This document shows, one piece after another, positions 9,417 through 18,019 of a DNA stretch of 64,000 nt. The DNA lies in NCBI GenBank assembly GCA_964436125.1, contig CAYTBT010000002.1, positions 62,001 through 126,000 on the forward strand, given 5' to 3'. A program made the translations under genes and the position numbers. Positions within the stretch are counted from its first letter, which is position 1. Each line of letters begins with the position of its first letter. This DNA is from CAYRFF01 sp964436125 (GTDB lineage: Bacteria > Bacteroidota > Bacteroidia > Chitinophagales > Saprospiraceae). The notes below the pieces were generated by a model. The model saw only the letters and a list, made by a program, of their open reading frames with translations. It ran no database searches and was not told the origin of the DNA.

Positions 9417-10421
9417 TCATACATTCATCAGTCCGGCAAGTTGTTTTACCTCTCTGACAGTCTGTGCGGCGACTTGCCTTATTCCTGCAGATGATTCCTT
9501 AATTGCCGACTTAATCTCAGAGCGGTTTTGCTTTAATTCTTCTCTTCTTACTCTGAATTTGCTCGTCATTGCGATTAAAGTGTCTGCCACCTCGTCTTTT
9601 AAATCTACAAATCTCAGTTTCTCTGCTTTATAGTCATCCAGGAAGGTATTATGTGCTTCCATATTGCCCGCGGCCTTCAATAAGGTAAGTAGATTGCGTA
9701 TTCCCGGGCTCATATTTTCAACATTTCCTTGCTCTGTACCGGTGACGGCTGATCTTATCTGTTCTCGCAAGGTTTTTTCCTCGGCGAATACCGATATATA
9801 ATGCTTGGGGCCTTTGCTTTTGCTCATTTTCATCGTCGGATCAGCAGTCGAAGCAATCTTAGGCGCTATTGAGCTGAATGTCTCGGGTACCGTAAAGTAC
9901 TCTTGGCCTACTTGATTGTTGAAGCGCTTGGCAATATGGCGGGTAAGTTCAAGGTGTTGTTCTTGATCCTTTCCCACAGGCACTTTATCCGCTTTATAGA
10001 TTAAAATATCCGCAGCTTGCAATACCGGATAATCAAATACTCCTGCGCTGATAAATCCACTGTCTGATGTTGCAGATTGTTGTGATTTATCCTTGAATTG
10101 CGTCATCCTGCTCAACTGACCGTAAGAACAGAAACAATTAAATATCCAGGTCAACTCTGCATGTTCGGGAACCATGGATTGAATGAAGATATTTTCTTTA
10201 TCTACTCCGAGAGCAAGGAGATTCAGCACCATATTCCACGTCGCCTCGCGGAGTTTATGCGGCTTATATGGCATTGTCATAGCATGATAATCGACCACGC
10301 TATAATAGCAAGTGTAATCCGCTTGTAGTTTAACCCAGTTCTCAATGGCTCCAAAGTAATTCCCAAAATGTAGGTCTCCTGTCGGCTGTATGCCCGACAA
10401 TATAGTTTGTTTATCGCTCAT
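9417..10421 (-). CDS. trpS: Tryptophan-tRNA ligase
   Basis: A cytoplasmic class I aminoacyl-tRNA synthetase that charges tRNA-Trp; 334 residues, the usual length. HFGN at 18-21 is the HIGH motif and KMSKS near 195 is the second signature. GIQPTGDLHFGNY is diagnostic of TrpS. The frame extends to 10445, overlapping ridA, but MSDKQTILSG at 10421 is the canonical N-terminus and leaves a 10-base gap. Tight spacing suggests co-transcription with ridA. Confidence 0.95.
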   Translation of the reverse strand: MSDKQTILSGIQPTGDLHFGNYFGAIENWVKLQADYTCYYSVVDYHAMTMPYKPHKLREATWNMVLNLLALGVDKENIFIQSMVPEHAELTWIFNCFCSYGQLSRMTQFKDKSQQSATSDSGFISAGVFDYPVLQAADILIYKADKVPVGKDQEQHLELTRHIAKRFNNQVGQEYFTVPETFSSIAPKIASTADPTMKMSKSKGPKHYISVFAEEKTLREQIRSAVTGTEQGNVENMSPGIRNLLTLLKAAGNMEAHNTFLDDYKAEKLRFVDLKDEVADTLIAMTSKFRVRREELKQNRSEIKSAIKESSAGIRQVAAQTVREVKQLAGLMNV

Positions 10422-10431
10422 AATTTCTACT

Positions 10432-10812
10432 TTACCTCGTTGCAATTACTGAAATCTCGATATTAACATGCTTCGGTAGATCACTTACCTCAACAAGTTC
10501 CCGTGCAGGTGCGCTCTCCTCCTTAAAATATGTCGCATAAATCGCATTCACATCAGCATATCTCCCCATGTCTTTTAAAAATACCGTACATTTAAGAATT
10601 GCAGAATAATCCAGGCCACAGGCTTCAAGCACTGCTCCTATATTCTTAAAAACCTGATGAGTCTCCGCTTCAAGCGTTTCATTCTTTAATTCTCCACTCG
10701 CCGGATCAATCGCAATCTGTCCGGAGAGGAATATCAATCCATTGGCCTCACAGGCATGATTATACGGCCCTATAGCCGGTGGTGCTCCTTCTGCTGTTAT
10801 TATTTTCTTCAT
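10432..10812 (-). CDS. ridA: RidA family enamine/imine deaminase
   Basis: A 126-residue cytoplasmic protein that hydrolyses reactive enamines/imines such as 2-aminoacrylate made by PLP enzymes. The fold markers are present: AIGPYNHACEANGLIFLSGQ near the N-terminus, the conserved Arg in APARELVEV, and the C-terminal VNIEISVIATR. Length equals the family norm. CAAATGTA at 10835-10842 reads TACATTTG on the coding strand, a good -7 box about 23 bases before the ATG; it overlaps the 12-mer copy at 10828-10839. First gene of a ridA-trpS unit. Confidence 0.93.
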   Translation of the reverse strand: MKKIITAEGAPPAIGPYNHACEANGLIFLSGQIAIDPASGELKNETLEAETHQVFKNIGAVLEACGLDYSAILKCTVFLKDMGRYADVNAIYATYFKEESAPARELVEVSDLPKHVNIEISVIATR

Positions 10813-10944
10813 TTCTATTAAATTTTAGCTTACGCAAATGTATATGAGATAATCTTCTCCGGACATTTCACTCTTAAAAGTTCTCCTGCAATCTTGCTTG
10901 CTCTTCAACAATCGCCTTAATCAGATTAACTCGGTAATTATCAA

Positions 10945-10980
10945 CTAAAAAAGCTCCGCATTTACCTGAAATGGGAGCTT
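10945..10980 (-). terminator. Rho-independent terminator after rpmF
   Basis: On the minus strand AAGCTCC pairs with GGAGCTT (10974-10980 with 10951-10957), extended inside by CATTT/AAATG, and is followed by a run of six T. It lies 30 bases past the rpmF stop and ends the yceD-rpmF transcript before ridA. Confidence 0.85.
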
Positions 10981-11010
10981 AAATATGGAATTATAATCTG
11001 TTTTTCCTTT

Positions 11011-11205
11011 CTAGACTTCTTCGACTTGTGTTTTCACAATAAGCTGCCCACGATAATACATATCACCGTCATGCCAATATGCGTGGTGCCTTATATGAGG
11101 TTCCCCCGTGTTCTTACAAGTCTGAATCTGCGGACTAGTCGCTTTATAATGCGTGCGACGTTTTCTTTTCCTTTGCTTGGACGTTCTACCTTTTGGATGT
11201 GCCAT
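11011..11205 (-). CDS. rpmF: 50S ribosomal protein L32, zinc-free form
   Basis: A 64-residue large-subunit protein. The N-terminus MAHPKGRTSKQRKRKRRTHY is the L32 signature. Most L32 proteins hold zinc with two CxxC pairs in the second half; here that region (ISPQ onwards) has a single Cys, with TCKNTGEPH in place of the first pair and HDGDMYY in place of the second, so it should not bind zinc. It follows yceD by 23 bases, the standard yceD-rpmF operon, and has its own strong terminator. Usual followers plsX and fabH are absent. Confidence 0.92.
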   Translation of the reverse strand: MAHPKGRTSKQRKRKRRTHYKATSPQIQTCKNTGEPHIRHHAYWHDGDMYYRGQLIVKTQVEEV

Positions 11206-11228
11206 CTCTTATAAATTTCTCTGTTTAT

Positions 11229-11756
11229 TTAATCTTCCTTATTAAAAGTCAAGTCTTTAAGTGCATCCCACACCTTCAACTTTTTCTCCGGACTTTCACG
11301 TGGTTCTTCCTGCTCTTTATCGAGCAATTTTCTCACCTTTTCCGGACATTCTTTTAATTCCGTATCAGCACATACGTGCGTCATCGGAATTGATAAACCG
11401 GTAAACTCGACAAGATAGTGGCTGATGTCTATCTCTTGTTCATCTTCCCCTATATAGACTATTTCTCCGGTGTCTTCATTTTCACCTCGCTTTACTATTA
11501 AAGTATATTCTTCCTCAATAGGTAATGCTATATCTCGTAAGCACCTATCGCAGTCAGTAAATACTTTTCCAGTAATGTAGAAGTGAAACTCCATTAAACT
11601 CGCTTGCTTAATCAAGCTTAAGTCAACTCTTACCTCAGCAGAAAAATCAATGTATTCAACTGCGTCAAAAAATGCTCTGTCCAGTTCATACGTATATGAA
11701 TACTCTCCTACACCTAGTCCCTCAAATGGTATGATGTATGTCTTGTCAACCGCCAT
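11229..11756 (-). CDS. yceD: YceD/DUF177 family protein
   Basis: A 175-residue cytoplasmic protein of the family encoded next to rpmF in most bacteria and linked to 23S rRNA accumulation; its exact action is not settled. Visible marks are the CDRC motif (DCDRCLRDI) near the middle and an acidic, Lys-rich C-terminus (EQEEPRESPEKKLKVWDALKDL split over the last 30 residues). The frame extends to 11837, but the start at 11756 (MAVDKTYIIPFEGL) is chosen because a promoter lies at 11817-11848, inside the longer frame. Confidence 0.85.
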   Translation of the reverse strand: MAVDKTYIIPFEGLGVGEYSYTYELDRAFFDAVEYIDFSAEVRVDLSLIKQASLMEFHFYITGKVFTDCDRCLRDIALPIEEEYTLIVKRGENEDTGEIVYIGEDEQEIDISHYLVEFTGLSIPMTHVCADTELKECPEKVRKLLDKEQEEPRESPEKKLKVWDALKDLTFNKED

Positions 11757-11816
11757 TTTCAATGAACTTTTATCAGATATTCTCTTAAAAATATCCGAAT
11801 GAGCAGCAAAGGTAAG

Positions 11817-11848
11817 GCTTTCTACTCTTCTCCACAAGTTTCATGCCT
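11817..11848 (-). promoter_or_regulatory. Promoter of yceD-rpmF
   Basis: On the minus strand TACCTTTG (11817-11824) matches the Bacteroidota -7 consensus TAnnTTTG exactly, with CTTG about 20 bases upstream as the -33 element. Predicted start near 11810 gives a leader of about 54 bases to the ATG at 11756. Confidence 0.65.
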
Positions 11849-12345
11849 ATAAAATGTATCCGCTTAAATAGGTCTGCACTGACCAATTTCAGTTATATCT
11901 CATAGAATGTTCTTTATCAATATCTTATAAGCTTATCGGTAAAACATATCTCCCTGATTTTTTATGCTTAAAACTTCCCTAAGCCGGAATGTCTTCTGCA
12001 ATATATAGGAGGATTATATCGATACGGGAACTGAGAATTTACGCTTGCCGAGGAGAAATAGCCGCCAATTATATGCGCTTTATTGTAGGACAAAGTGCTA
12101 GCATTTCTGTGGATAAATAGGCGAAGCAATAGGAAATACCTAGGTGAAAAATGCGCTTAAAAGTTCTCTTCAATCTATGGTGGAATCGCAATTATGCGCC
12201 ATAGTCCTTTATTTATTTCAGAGATTCATCGAGATTTATGTTTATAAAAGTACAAGAATGATGGGTCTGAAGACATCGAAGGATAAAAGAAGCTTCTGCA
12301 TGTCATCAGATTTGCTTAATATAGCGGAAATTTATCCATTTTCCG
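11849..12345. other. Intergenic region between divergent yceD and M1 peptidase
   Basis: No gene supported. A 105-codon frame starting at 12144 runs into the peptidase in another frame and has no domain. No hairpin of note and no clear promoter for the peptidase was found. Confidence 0.5.
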
Positions 12346-15270
12346 ATGAAAATCTATCTCTACATACTCATTTGCTTAAGCTTGTGCCGATTTTCCTATG
12401 CCCAGGAAAGGACATCTGCACCTATTCAGTACGATATTCAAGTGGAATTAATCCCCAATGATAAGCTGCTGAAAGGTACTGTTGATATCTACTTTACCTA
12501 TGATTCCGTGAGATACGATACACTTTTTATTCAACTCTATCCCAATGCTTACAGTGAACCGCTTACTGCTTTGGGTGAGCAACTACTGCAACAAGGGAAA
12601 GACCAGTTTTATTTTGCGGAAGCTGAAGAGAGAGGCTGGATAAAAGGCCTTGATTTTCACATTAATGGAACAAGGGTAAAACACCATTTTTATCACGGAA
12701 ATAAGGATATTGCCTACATCTACATAGGCATGGCAATGCAGCAAGGGGAGCAGATTCATATATCCACGCCATTTACGGTAAAAATCCCTTCATTATTTTC
12801 TCGGATGGGTTATGAAGACCGGACATTTCATATCAGTCAATGGTTTCCCAAGCTTATGCGCCAGGATTCTGCGCAGTCCACAATTTATCCCTATCTTGAT
12901 ATGGGTGAATACTATGGCACTTATGCGGATTATGCCGTTGATATTACCGTACCTAGTGAGTACAAAGTTGCCGCGACGGGAATGCTGCAATCAAGTGTAG
13001 AGAAGAAATGGTATCGGCAACTTTCACGAGACAGCAGTACAATCAATCCATATTCAGAGGCTGAGAAAACCCTGCATTATGAAGCGCATCTGGTGCAAGA
13101 TTTCGCTTGGTTCACAAGCCCTGAATTTACGGTGAAATACGATACGATTCACATTCAGGATAATACGGTGGAATGCTGGGTCTTTCATCATTTTTCAGAG
13201 ATCTCAGCTTGGGATGAATCGATGAAATACTGTAAGCGGGCTTTAAAGCAATTCTCAAGATGGGTCGGCCCATATAAATATCCACAGATGACAATTGTCG
13301 GTGCCGGATTGCAATCGGGGGCAGGGATGGAATATCCGATGCTCTGTCTCATAGCTACCGAAAACTCACCGCGATTGCTCGACCAGGTAATTGCGCATGA
13401 GATTGGACATAATTGGTTTTACGGGATGATTGCCAGTAATGAGAGAAAGAACCCTTTTATGGATGAAGGCTTGACCAGCCAGCTCGAAGTGCGCTATATG
13501 AAAAAGTATTATGTGCAGGAAAATCTCCCTGAAGAGGCCGGTTATCATTATCCGATTGATGCGTATTATTACTGGAATAGGTTGCAGAAAAACTTTTCTC
13601 CCGGTATTCATGCAAGAAGTACGGCCGTGGTTGAATTTAATTATTATCTGCTGAACTATCGGATGATGCCCAATGCGCTTGAATTCCTTCGCTATTATGC
13701 AGGGAATGAGCAGTGGAATGCGATGATGCATAGTCTTTATAAGAAATACCTGTATAGGCATCTATCTCCTGCGGAATTTGCCGAACATTTACGGAATTCA
13801 CTCGATTTTTCTACGGATTGGTTTATTGCTGAGTATATGAGTGGCGAGAAGGCTTATGCTTATGTATTTACAGAAGTTGAGCGACGGGGTGATTCAATTT
13901 ACTGTACGATTCAGAACAATTCCGGCTTGATGGCGCCACTTATTTTACAACAGCATAAAGGAGATTCTCTGGTGTGGGAGGATCGCATACCAGCTTTCGC
14001 AAATAGGCGGGCGATTGCCATTCCAGCTATATCTAGTGCTGATAGTCTATCAATTTATACTGCAGAACTTTACACGGCATATACAGCAGACCGATCGGTA
14101 AATCTACAGGAAGGAAAGATTATCGACAGGGATGCAGCATTTCGTTTTCTTCTCGGCTATGAACCACCGGAAAAGAACTCAATGTTTATTTCACCGGCAT
14201 TTGCCTATAACAAGTACGATGGCTTTATGCTAGGAATTGCATTGTACAATTACACAATGCCTGATCACCGCTTGCAATATCAAGTCCTGCCATACTTTGG
14301 GCTTAAAGGGCACGATGTCTCTGGCTTATTTGAGTTAAGTTATGATATTTATAGTAGAAAGCACAATCTCAATCGCCTACGTCTGAATTTAAAAGGTCGG
14401 CGATTTCACTCTTCCCATAATGAACATTATGGCTTCAGAAACACATATCTGAAGCTATCGCCATCGGTAGAATATCGGTTTAAAGAAAATTATGTGAATT
14501 ACAACAGCACAAGGCTTGGACTTGCTTATACTTATGTCAGAAAACACCAGGGAATAGGGACTAATTATCTCGAGAAAAAATACCGATGGTTCAATAGTGA
14601 TTATTCATTTCTTTCTCTGAACATTTCTCGTGAAAATACGCATCCCATACATCCATTTAAGATAGTTTTATCCGGCGACCTGGTTGAGAGAAACTGGCGT
14701 ACAAGCCTAGAATTAAGAGGTGCTTATCGATTTTCTCAGCGGATTAAAGCCGGAATCCGTGTATTTACAGGACTTGCGGATGCCGCTTATTCGGATTTGC
14801 CTTCCACCTTGTTTTATGTAAGCAATGGGACGGGCTTCAGTTCATTGGACTATGGCTACGATGCCTTTTTACTCGGTAGATCAGAGAGAAAAGGCACTCT
14901 GTCGCAACAAGTTTTCACCCGTGGTGTAAGTTTCCCTTTACCGGTCATATATCCGCTGGGTAAGAAAGTGCTCGGTGGCAATATTACTATGAGATATGAT
15001 TTTGGTTTTGTCGGTATAGAGCCGTATTTATACTTCACAAGTACAGATAAGGATATCTCCGATGCATCGCTCTTTTATGCCCTAGGGGCTCGGATTACCC
15101 TCGCTTATGACATCATTCATCTGAATTTTCCGATCAGCACATCAACAGAATTACAGGAAGCGATGGAATTGCAAGGGCATAAACGATACTGGGAAAGGAT
15201 TACTTTCAGCTTGGACTTAAGCCAAATGCTTCCCAGCAAGCTCTTCGGTGAATTGTTTTCGGTCAGATAG
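12346..15270 (+). CDS. M1 metallopeptidase fused to a probable outer-membrane beta-barrel
   Basis: 974 residues. A signal peptide (1-19, ending SYAQ) leads into an M1 aminopeptidase-like domain: HEIGH at about 351-355 and the third zinc ligand Glu at about 374 (NPFMDEGLT) are intact. LQSGAGMEYPM near 325 stands where M1 enzymes have GAMEN. From about residue 610 to the end there is no peptidase homology; instead there are alternating polar/aromatic strands with Tyr/Phe/Arg girdles (for example RLRLNLKGRRF, YLYFTSTDKD) separated by turns, about 360 residues, the size of a 14-16 strand barrel. I infer a surface- or periplasm-displayed peptidase anchored by its own barrel. The 12-mer occurs at 13993. 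Confidence 0.8.
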   Translation: MKIYLYILICLSLCRFSYAQERTSAPIQYDIQVELIPNDKLLKGTVDIYFTYDSVRYDTLFIQLYPNAYSEPLTALGEQLLQQGKDQFYFAEAEERGWIKGLDFHINGTRVKHHFYHGNKDIAYIYIGMAMQQGEQIHISTPFTVKIPSLFSRMGYEDRTFHISQWFPKLMRQDSAQSTIYPYLDMGEYYGTYADYAVDITVPSEYKVAATGMLQSSVEKKWYRQLSRDSSTINPYSEAEKTLHYEAHLVQDFAWFTSPEFTVKYDTIHIQDNTVECWVFHHFSEISAWDESMKYCKRALKQFSRWVGPYKYPQMTIVGAGLQSGAGMEYPMLCLIATENSPRLLDQVIAHEIGHNWFYGMIASNERKNPFMDEGLTSQLEVRYMKKYYVQENLPEEAGYHYPIDAYYYWNRLQKNFSPGIHARSTAVVEFNYYLLNYRMMPNALEFLRYYAGNEQWNAMMHSLYKKYLYRHLSPAEFAEHLRNSLDFSTDWFIAEYMSGEKAYAYVFTEVERRGDSIYCTIQNNSGLMAPLILQQHKGDSLVWEDRIPAFANRRAIAIPAISSADSLSIYTAELYTAYTADRSVNLQEGKIIDRDAAFRFLLGYEPPEKNSMFISPAFAYNKYDGFMLGIALYNYTMPDHRLQYQVLPYFGLKGHDVSGLFELSYDIYSRKHNLNRLRLNLKGRRFHSSHNEHYGFRNTYLKLSPSVEYRFKENYVNYNSTRLGLAYTYVRKHQGIGTNYLEKKYRWFNSDYSFLSLNISRENTHPIHPFKIVLSGDLVERNWRTSLELRGAYRFSQRIKAGIRVFTGLADAAYSDLPSTLFYVSNGTGFSSLDYGYDAFLLGRSERKGTLSQQVFTRGVSFPLPVIYPLGKKVLGGNITMRYDFGFVGIEPYLYFTSTDKDISDASLFYALGARITLAYDIIHLNFPISTSTELQEAMELQGHKRYWERITFSLDLSQMLPSKLFGELFSVR

Positions 15271-15412
15271 TCCGCTGGTTTTATACATTGCTTGCAGGAA
15301 TGGTTTTTCTTCTCTAGTCAGGAAAAATGAATTAAGCCTTTTGATAACAATTTTTATATCATGGATTAGTTATAATATATCTTGAGTAACAATACATAAA
15401 AATGGGAGAGCA

Positions 15413-16033
15413 ATGATAAAAAATATCGTCTTTGATCTCGGGAATGTACTGGTTCCGGTGTATCAGGAAAAAACAACTGCGGCATTCCAAGCGACCTTTA
15501 CAGATGCCGATAAACATAGGGAGGCCATTGAAGCCCTTGCCTTGAAATATGAATTGGGTAATATTTCTACTTCCATATTTATCAATGGGATGCTGGACTT
15601 CGGTGATTATCGTACACAAGCGCTGGACATTATAACTGCATGGAATGCAATGTTGTCAGAGGTGCCTGAAAGCTCGATTAAGTTGTTGAATGAGCTCGGA
15701 GAAAGGTATAATATCTACATCCTCTCCAATACTAATGAACTTCATCTCCAGTGGATAAATAGGAATCTGCAATCTAGATTTGAGCTAAAGGCATTTGACG
15801 ACTTGGTTAAGCGGGCTTTTTATTCGCATAAGCTACACCTAAGGAAGCCGGATCCGGCAATTTATCAGTTCCTACTTGACGCTGAACACATAACTGCGGG
15901 AGAAACGGTATTTATAGACGATATCAAGGAGAATGTTGATGCTGCAATTCGGTGTGGTATTCACGGGCTTCACGCAACAACATTTGCGGAAGCTGAAGGA
16001 ATTTTAAAAGAATATATAAACGACAAGGGATAG
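15413..16033 (+). CDS. HAD-family phosphatase, YihX-like
   Basis: A 206-residue cytoplasmic HAD hydrolase. Nucleophile Asp8 sits in VFDLGNVLV; the +2 residue is Gly rather than the usual Asp, as in E. coli YihX (an alpha-D-glucose-1-phosphate phosphatase), which shares this exact FDLGNV motif. Motif II is ILSNTN, motif III the Lys of LRKPDPAIY, motif IV FIDDIKENV. Overall the pattern is subfamily IA with a helical cap near residues 20-90. GGGAGAG-like purines precede the ATG, an unusual Shine-Dalgarno for this window. Converges with the Nudix gene with 5 bases between stops. The 12-mer at 15982 encodes FAEA. Confidence 0.86.
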   Translation: MIKNIVFDLGNVLVPVYQEKTTAAFQATFTDADKHREAIEALALKYELGNISTSIFINGMLDFGDYRTQALDIITAWNAMLSEVPESSIKLLNELGERYNIYILSNTNELHLQWINRNLQSRFELKAFDDLVKRAFYSHKLHLRKPDPAIYQFLLDAEHITAGETVFIDDIKENVDAAIRCGIHGLHATTFAEAEGILKEYINDKG

Positions 16034-16038
16034 AGATT

Positions 16039-16614
16039 TCACTCCATCTTTAAGGTGGATAAGTAAGCGTTGAGGCCGATAATGGTCTTGGCATCGCGGA
16101 AGAGGTTGTTCTGGAGCATATTTTCAACTTCCTGAGGCGAATATTCTACAATGAGGATGTCTTCATCTTCAATCTCCAGGCCACCTCCGGAGCTCGTTTT
16201 CATAGATTCATCCACGGTACAAGAAAATAAAACGATCTGTTCATTACTGTAACCGGGCGAAGTGTAGAAACTGGATAACTTGTGTATTTTCTCCGGTTTA
16301 TAACCGATTTCCTCTTCAATTTCCCTCACGACAGCAGTCTCTGCCGATTCCCCATCATCGATATGACCGGCAGCGAGCTCAATTATCCATGGATGAGTGG
16401 AATCTGCCGCTGCAGGCCTGAACTGTTTCACGAGGAGAAATTTATCCGTATCCTTATTATACACAACAGCAGCTACAGCAGAGTTCTTTATGACTACTTC
16501 CCTGTCGAGCTTCTTGCTCATAGTGCCTGAAAAAGTCTCGTATTGTAGGGTACGCATTTCTAGATGGAGAAAGCCATCATAGAGTTTTTTCTGGTTAAAT
16601 AAGGTAAATTTCAT
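16039..16614 (-). CDS. Nudix hydrolase, ADP-sugar/GDP-mannose pyrophosphatase type
   Basis: A 191-residue cytoplasmic Mg-dependent hydrolase. The Nudix box GX5EX7REUXEEXGU is complete from Gly83 to Tyr105 (REIEEEIGY at its end). Sequence before it (AVVYNKDTDKFLLVKQFRPA, then WIIELAAG) is the pattern of the ADP-ribose pyrophosphatase / NudK group, which split nucleoside diphosphate sugars. The exact substrate cannot be fixed from sequence. It ends 5 bases from the HAD gene stop on the other strand. Confidence 0.9.
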   Translation of the reverse strand: MKFTLFNQKKLYDGFLHLEMRTLQYETFSGTMSKKLDREVVIKNSAVAAVVYNKDTDKFLLVKQFRPAAADSTHPWIIELAAGHIDDGESAETAVVREIEEEIGYKPEKIHKLSSFYTSPGYSNEQIVLFSCTVDESMKTSSGGGLEIEDEDILIVEYSPQEVENMLQNNLFRDAKTIIGLNAYLSTLKME

Positions 16615-16786
16615 GATATTGAGGCTTGAAATTCTATGATTCCGATGTTTTCGGTAAAAATCTATCGCAATTTAATGAATTGTGAAACAACAGGAGGGGC
16701 AATATTAAAGAAATCCCCATCTGTATTCATTGAGCTATTATAGAGAAAATGAGCATACAATCACAAGATCGCATGAAAAATAAGAG

Positions 16787-17962
16787 ATGAGATATTCATT
16801 TATTGTAAAAACGAGTATAGTATTTTTTGTCTTGATTGCTCTTGCGCGGGTAATTCATCTCGATTATTCTACGATATTAGGAGCAGATCACCGGCACATA
16901 TATACGGGTACACAACTCTTAAAACAAGGGGTAAATCCATATAATGACAGCTTGCTGATTGCAGAATGGGAGGAGATTCAAGGTGAAGGGGAAATAGGGA
17001 TGCCATATAATCCTCTGATTTACCCTCCGTTTACGGTGGGAATTTATACGCTTTTCAGTCCTGATCAGTGGCCTTCTGCAAGGAATATGTATCTAATTCT
17101 GTGTGGGATAGCATTTTTAATTATGCTGTATATGCTTCTCCGCCATGCGCGCTTTAAAATCGGAGTACTAGTTTTGCTTTCTTTTAAATTTGTCCCATAT
17201 CTTCTTGTCTTATCACAGCCTACGCTGATTGTACTCGGAGCATTTGCCATGTTTTTTTCATTATACGGAGATGCCGGGCGCTCCCCTTATGACAAGCACC
17301 GCATTCTTGCAGGAATAGTGCTCGGATTGAGTTGGTTGAAGCCGACGATACTATTTCCGGTGTGTATTTACCTCCTGTTTCAGAAAAGATGGACGGAAAT
17401 TCTGGCAAGTCTGTGGTTCCCGATATTGGGGATGCTTGTCTATCTACTTTACTTGCCCGGAGATCTATTAATTCCGAGTTTTATTGATTTTCTACACAAT
17501 GTTAAACTACTTCAAGCCAATGTCTTGTCAGAGCATGCTTTTTTCATCGGTGAAATGACGATTTTTATCCGTCCGCTGATACAGTGGCTCCATATTCCTT
17601 ATTCTTCAATCTCATGGTTGCCGCTTACAGCTCTCGGAATAGGACTAGTTTATTATCTATTCCGGTTCAAGAAGATGACACAAGCACAATCCTTATTTTA
17701 TCTTATACTTCTGACCTGGTTGTGCTTATATCATCCCGCTTATGATTGTTTATTTATATGGATTGTTTATTGCTATCACTTTAAAGAAATACCGGCTGAC
17801 AGAAGGGGTATTCTTCTTTGCCTCCTCCTAGGCATATACATTTTACCCATTCCTGTAATAAATACTTGTATTTATCCGATAAGCTTGACGCTTGCTTTTA
17901 TTTACATACTTTATGATATTGCACGACCAAGACAAGCTTCTATGCAATTCACGCAGCAATAA
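16787..17962 (+). CDS. GT87-type polyprenol-linked mannosyltransferase-like membrane protein
   Basis: 391 residues, mostly membrane: about nine or ten hydrophobic segments. After TM1 comes a periplasmic loop with the GT87 (DUF2029) layout: an acidic DH pair (GADHRHIY), QGVNPYNDS, then NPLIYPPFTVG. Known members are alpha-mannosyltransferases using polyprenyl-phosphate-mannose in actinobacteria; in Bacteroidota the acceptor is unknown and the name is by family only. Monocistronic and convergent with the M36 protease. A short TATGC/GCATA repeat at 17965 is too small to be a terminator. Confidence 0.8.
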   Translation: MRYSFIVKTSIVFFVLIALARVIHLDYSTILGADHRHIYTGTQLLKQGVNPYNDSLLIAEWEEIQGEGEIGMPYNPLIYPPFTVGIYTLFSPDQWPSARNMYLILCGIAFLIMLYMLLRHARFKIGVLVLLSFKFVPYLLVLSQPTLIVLGAFAMFFSLYGDAGRSPYDKHRILAGIVLGLSWLKPTILFPVCIYLLFQKRWTEILASLWFPILGMLVYLLYLPGDLLIPSFIDFLHNVKLLQANVLSEHAFFIGEMTIFIRPLIQWLHIPYSSISWLPLTALGIGLVYYLFRFKKMTQAQSLFYLILLTWLCLYHPAYDCLFIWIVYCYHFKEIPADRRGILLCLLLGIYILPIPVINTCIYPISLTLAFIYILYDIARPRQASMQFTQQ

Positions 17963-18019
17963 AGATATGCAAGTAGCATACATCCTATCAGAGTATTATA
18001 TGCCTATTCATGCTATTTA

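Noticed and set aside
11011..11205. rpmF as a broken gene because of lost cysteines
   Set aside because: The frame is intact with normal length, operon position and terminator, so it is a zinc-free form rather than a pseudogene.
12144..12461. 105-codon frame before the M1 peptidase
   Set aside because: It overlaps the true peptidase start in another frame and has no domain or signal.
17965..18019. Terminator between the GT87-type gene and the M36 protease
   Set aside because: Only a 5-bp TATGC/GCATA repeat without a T-run.
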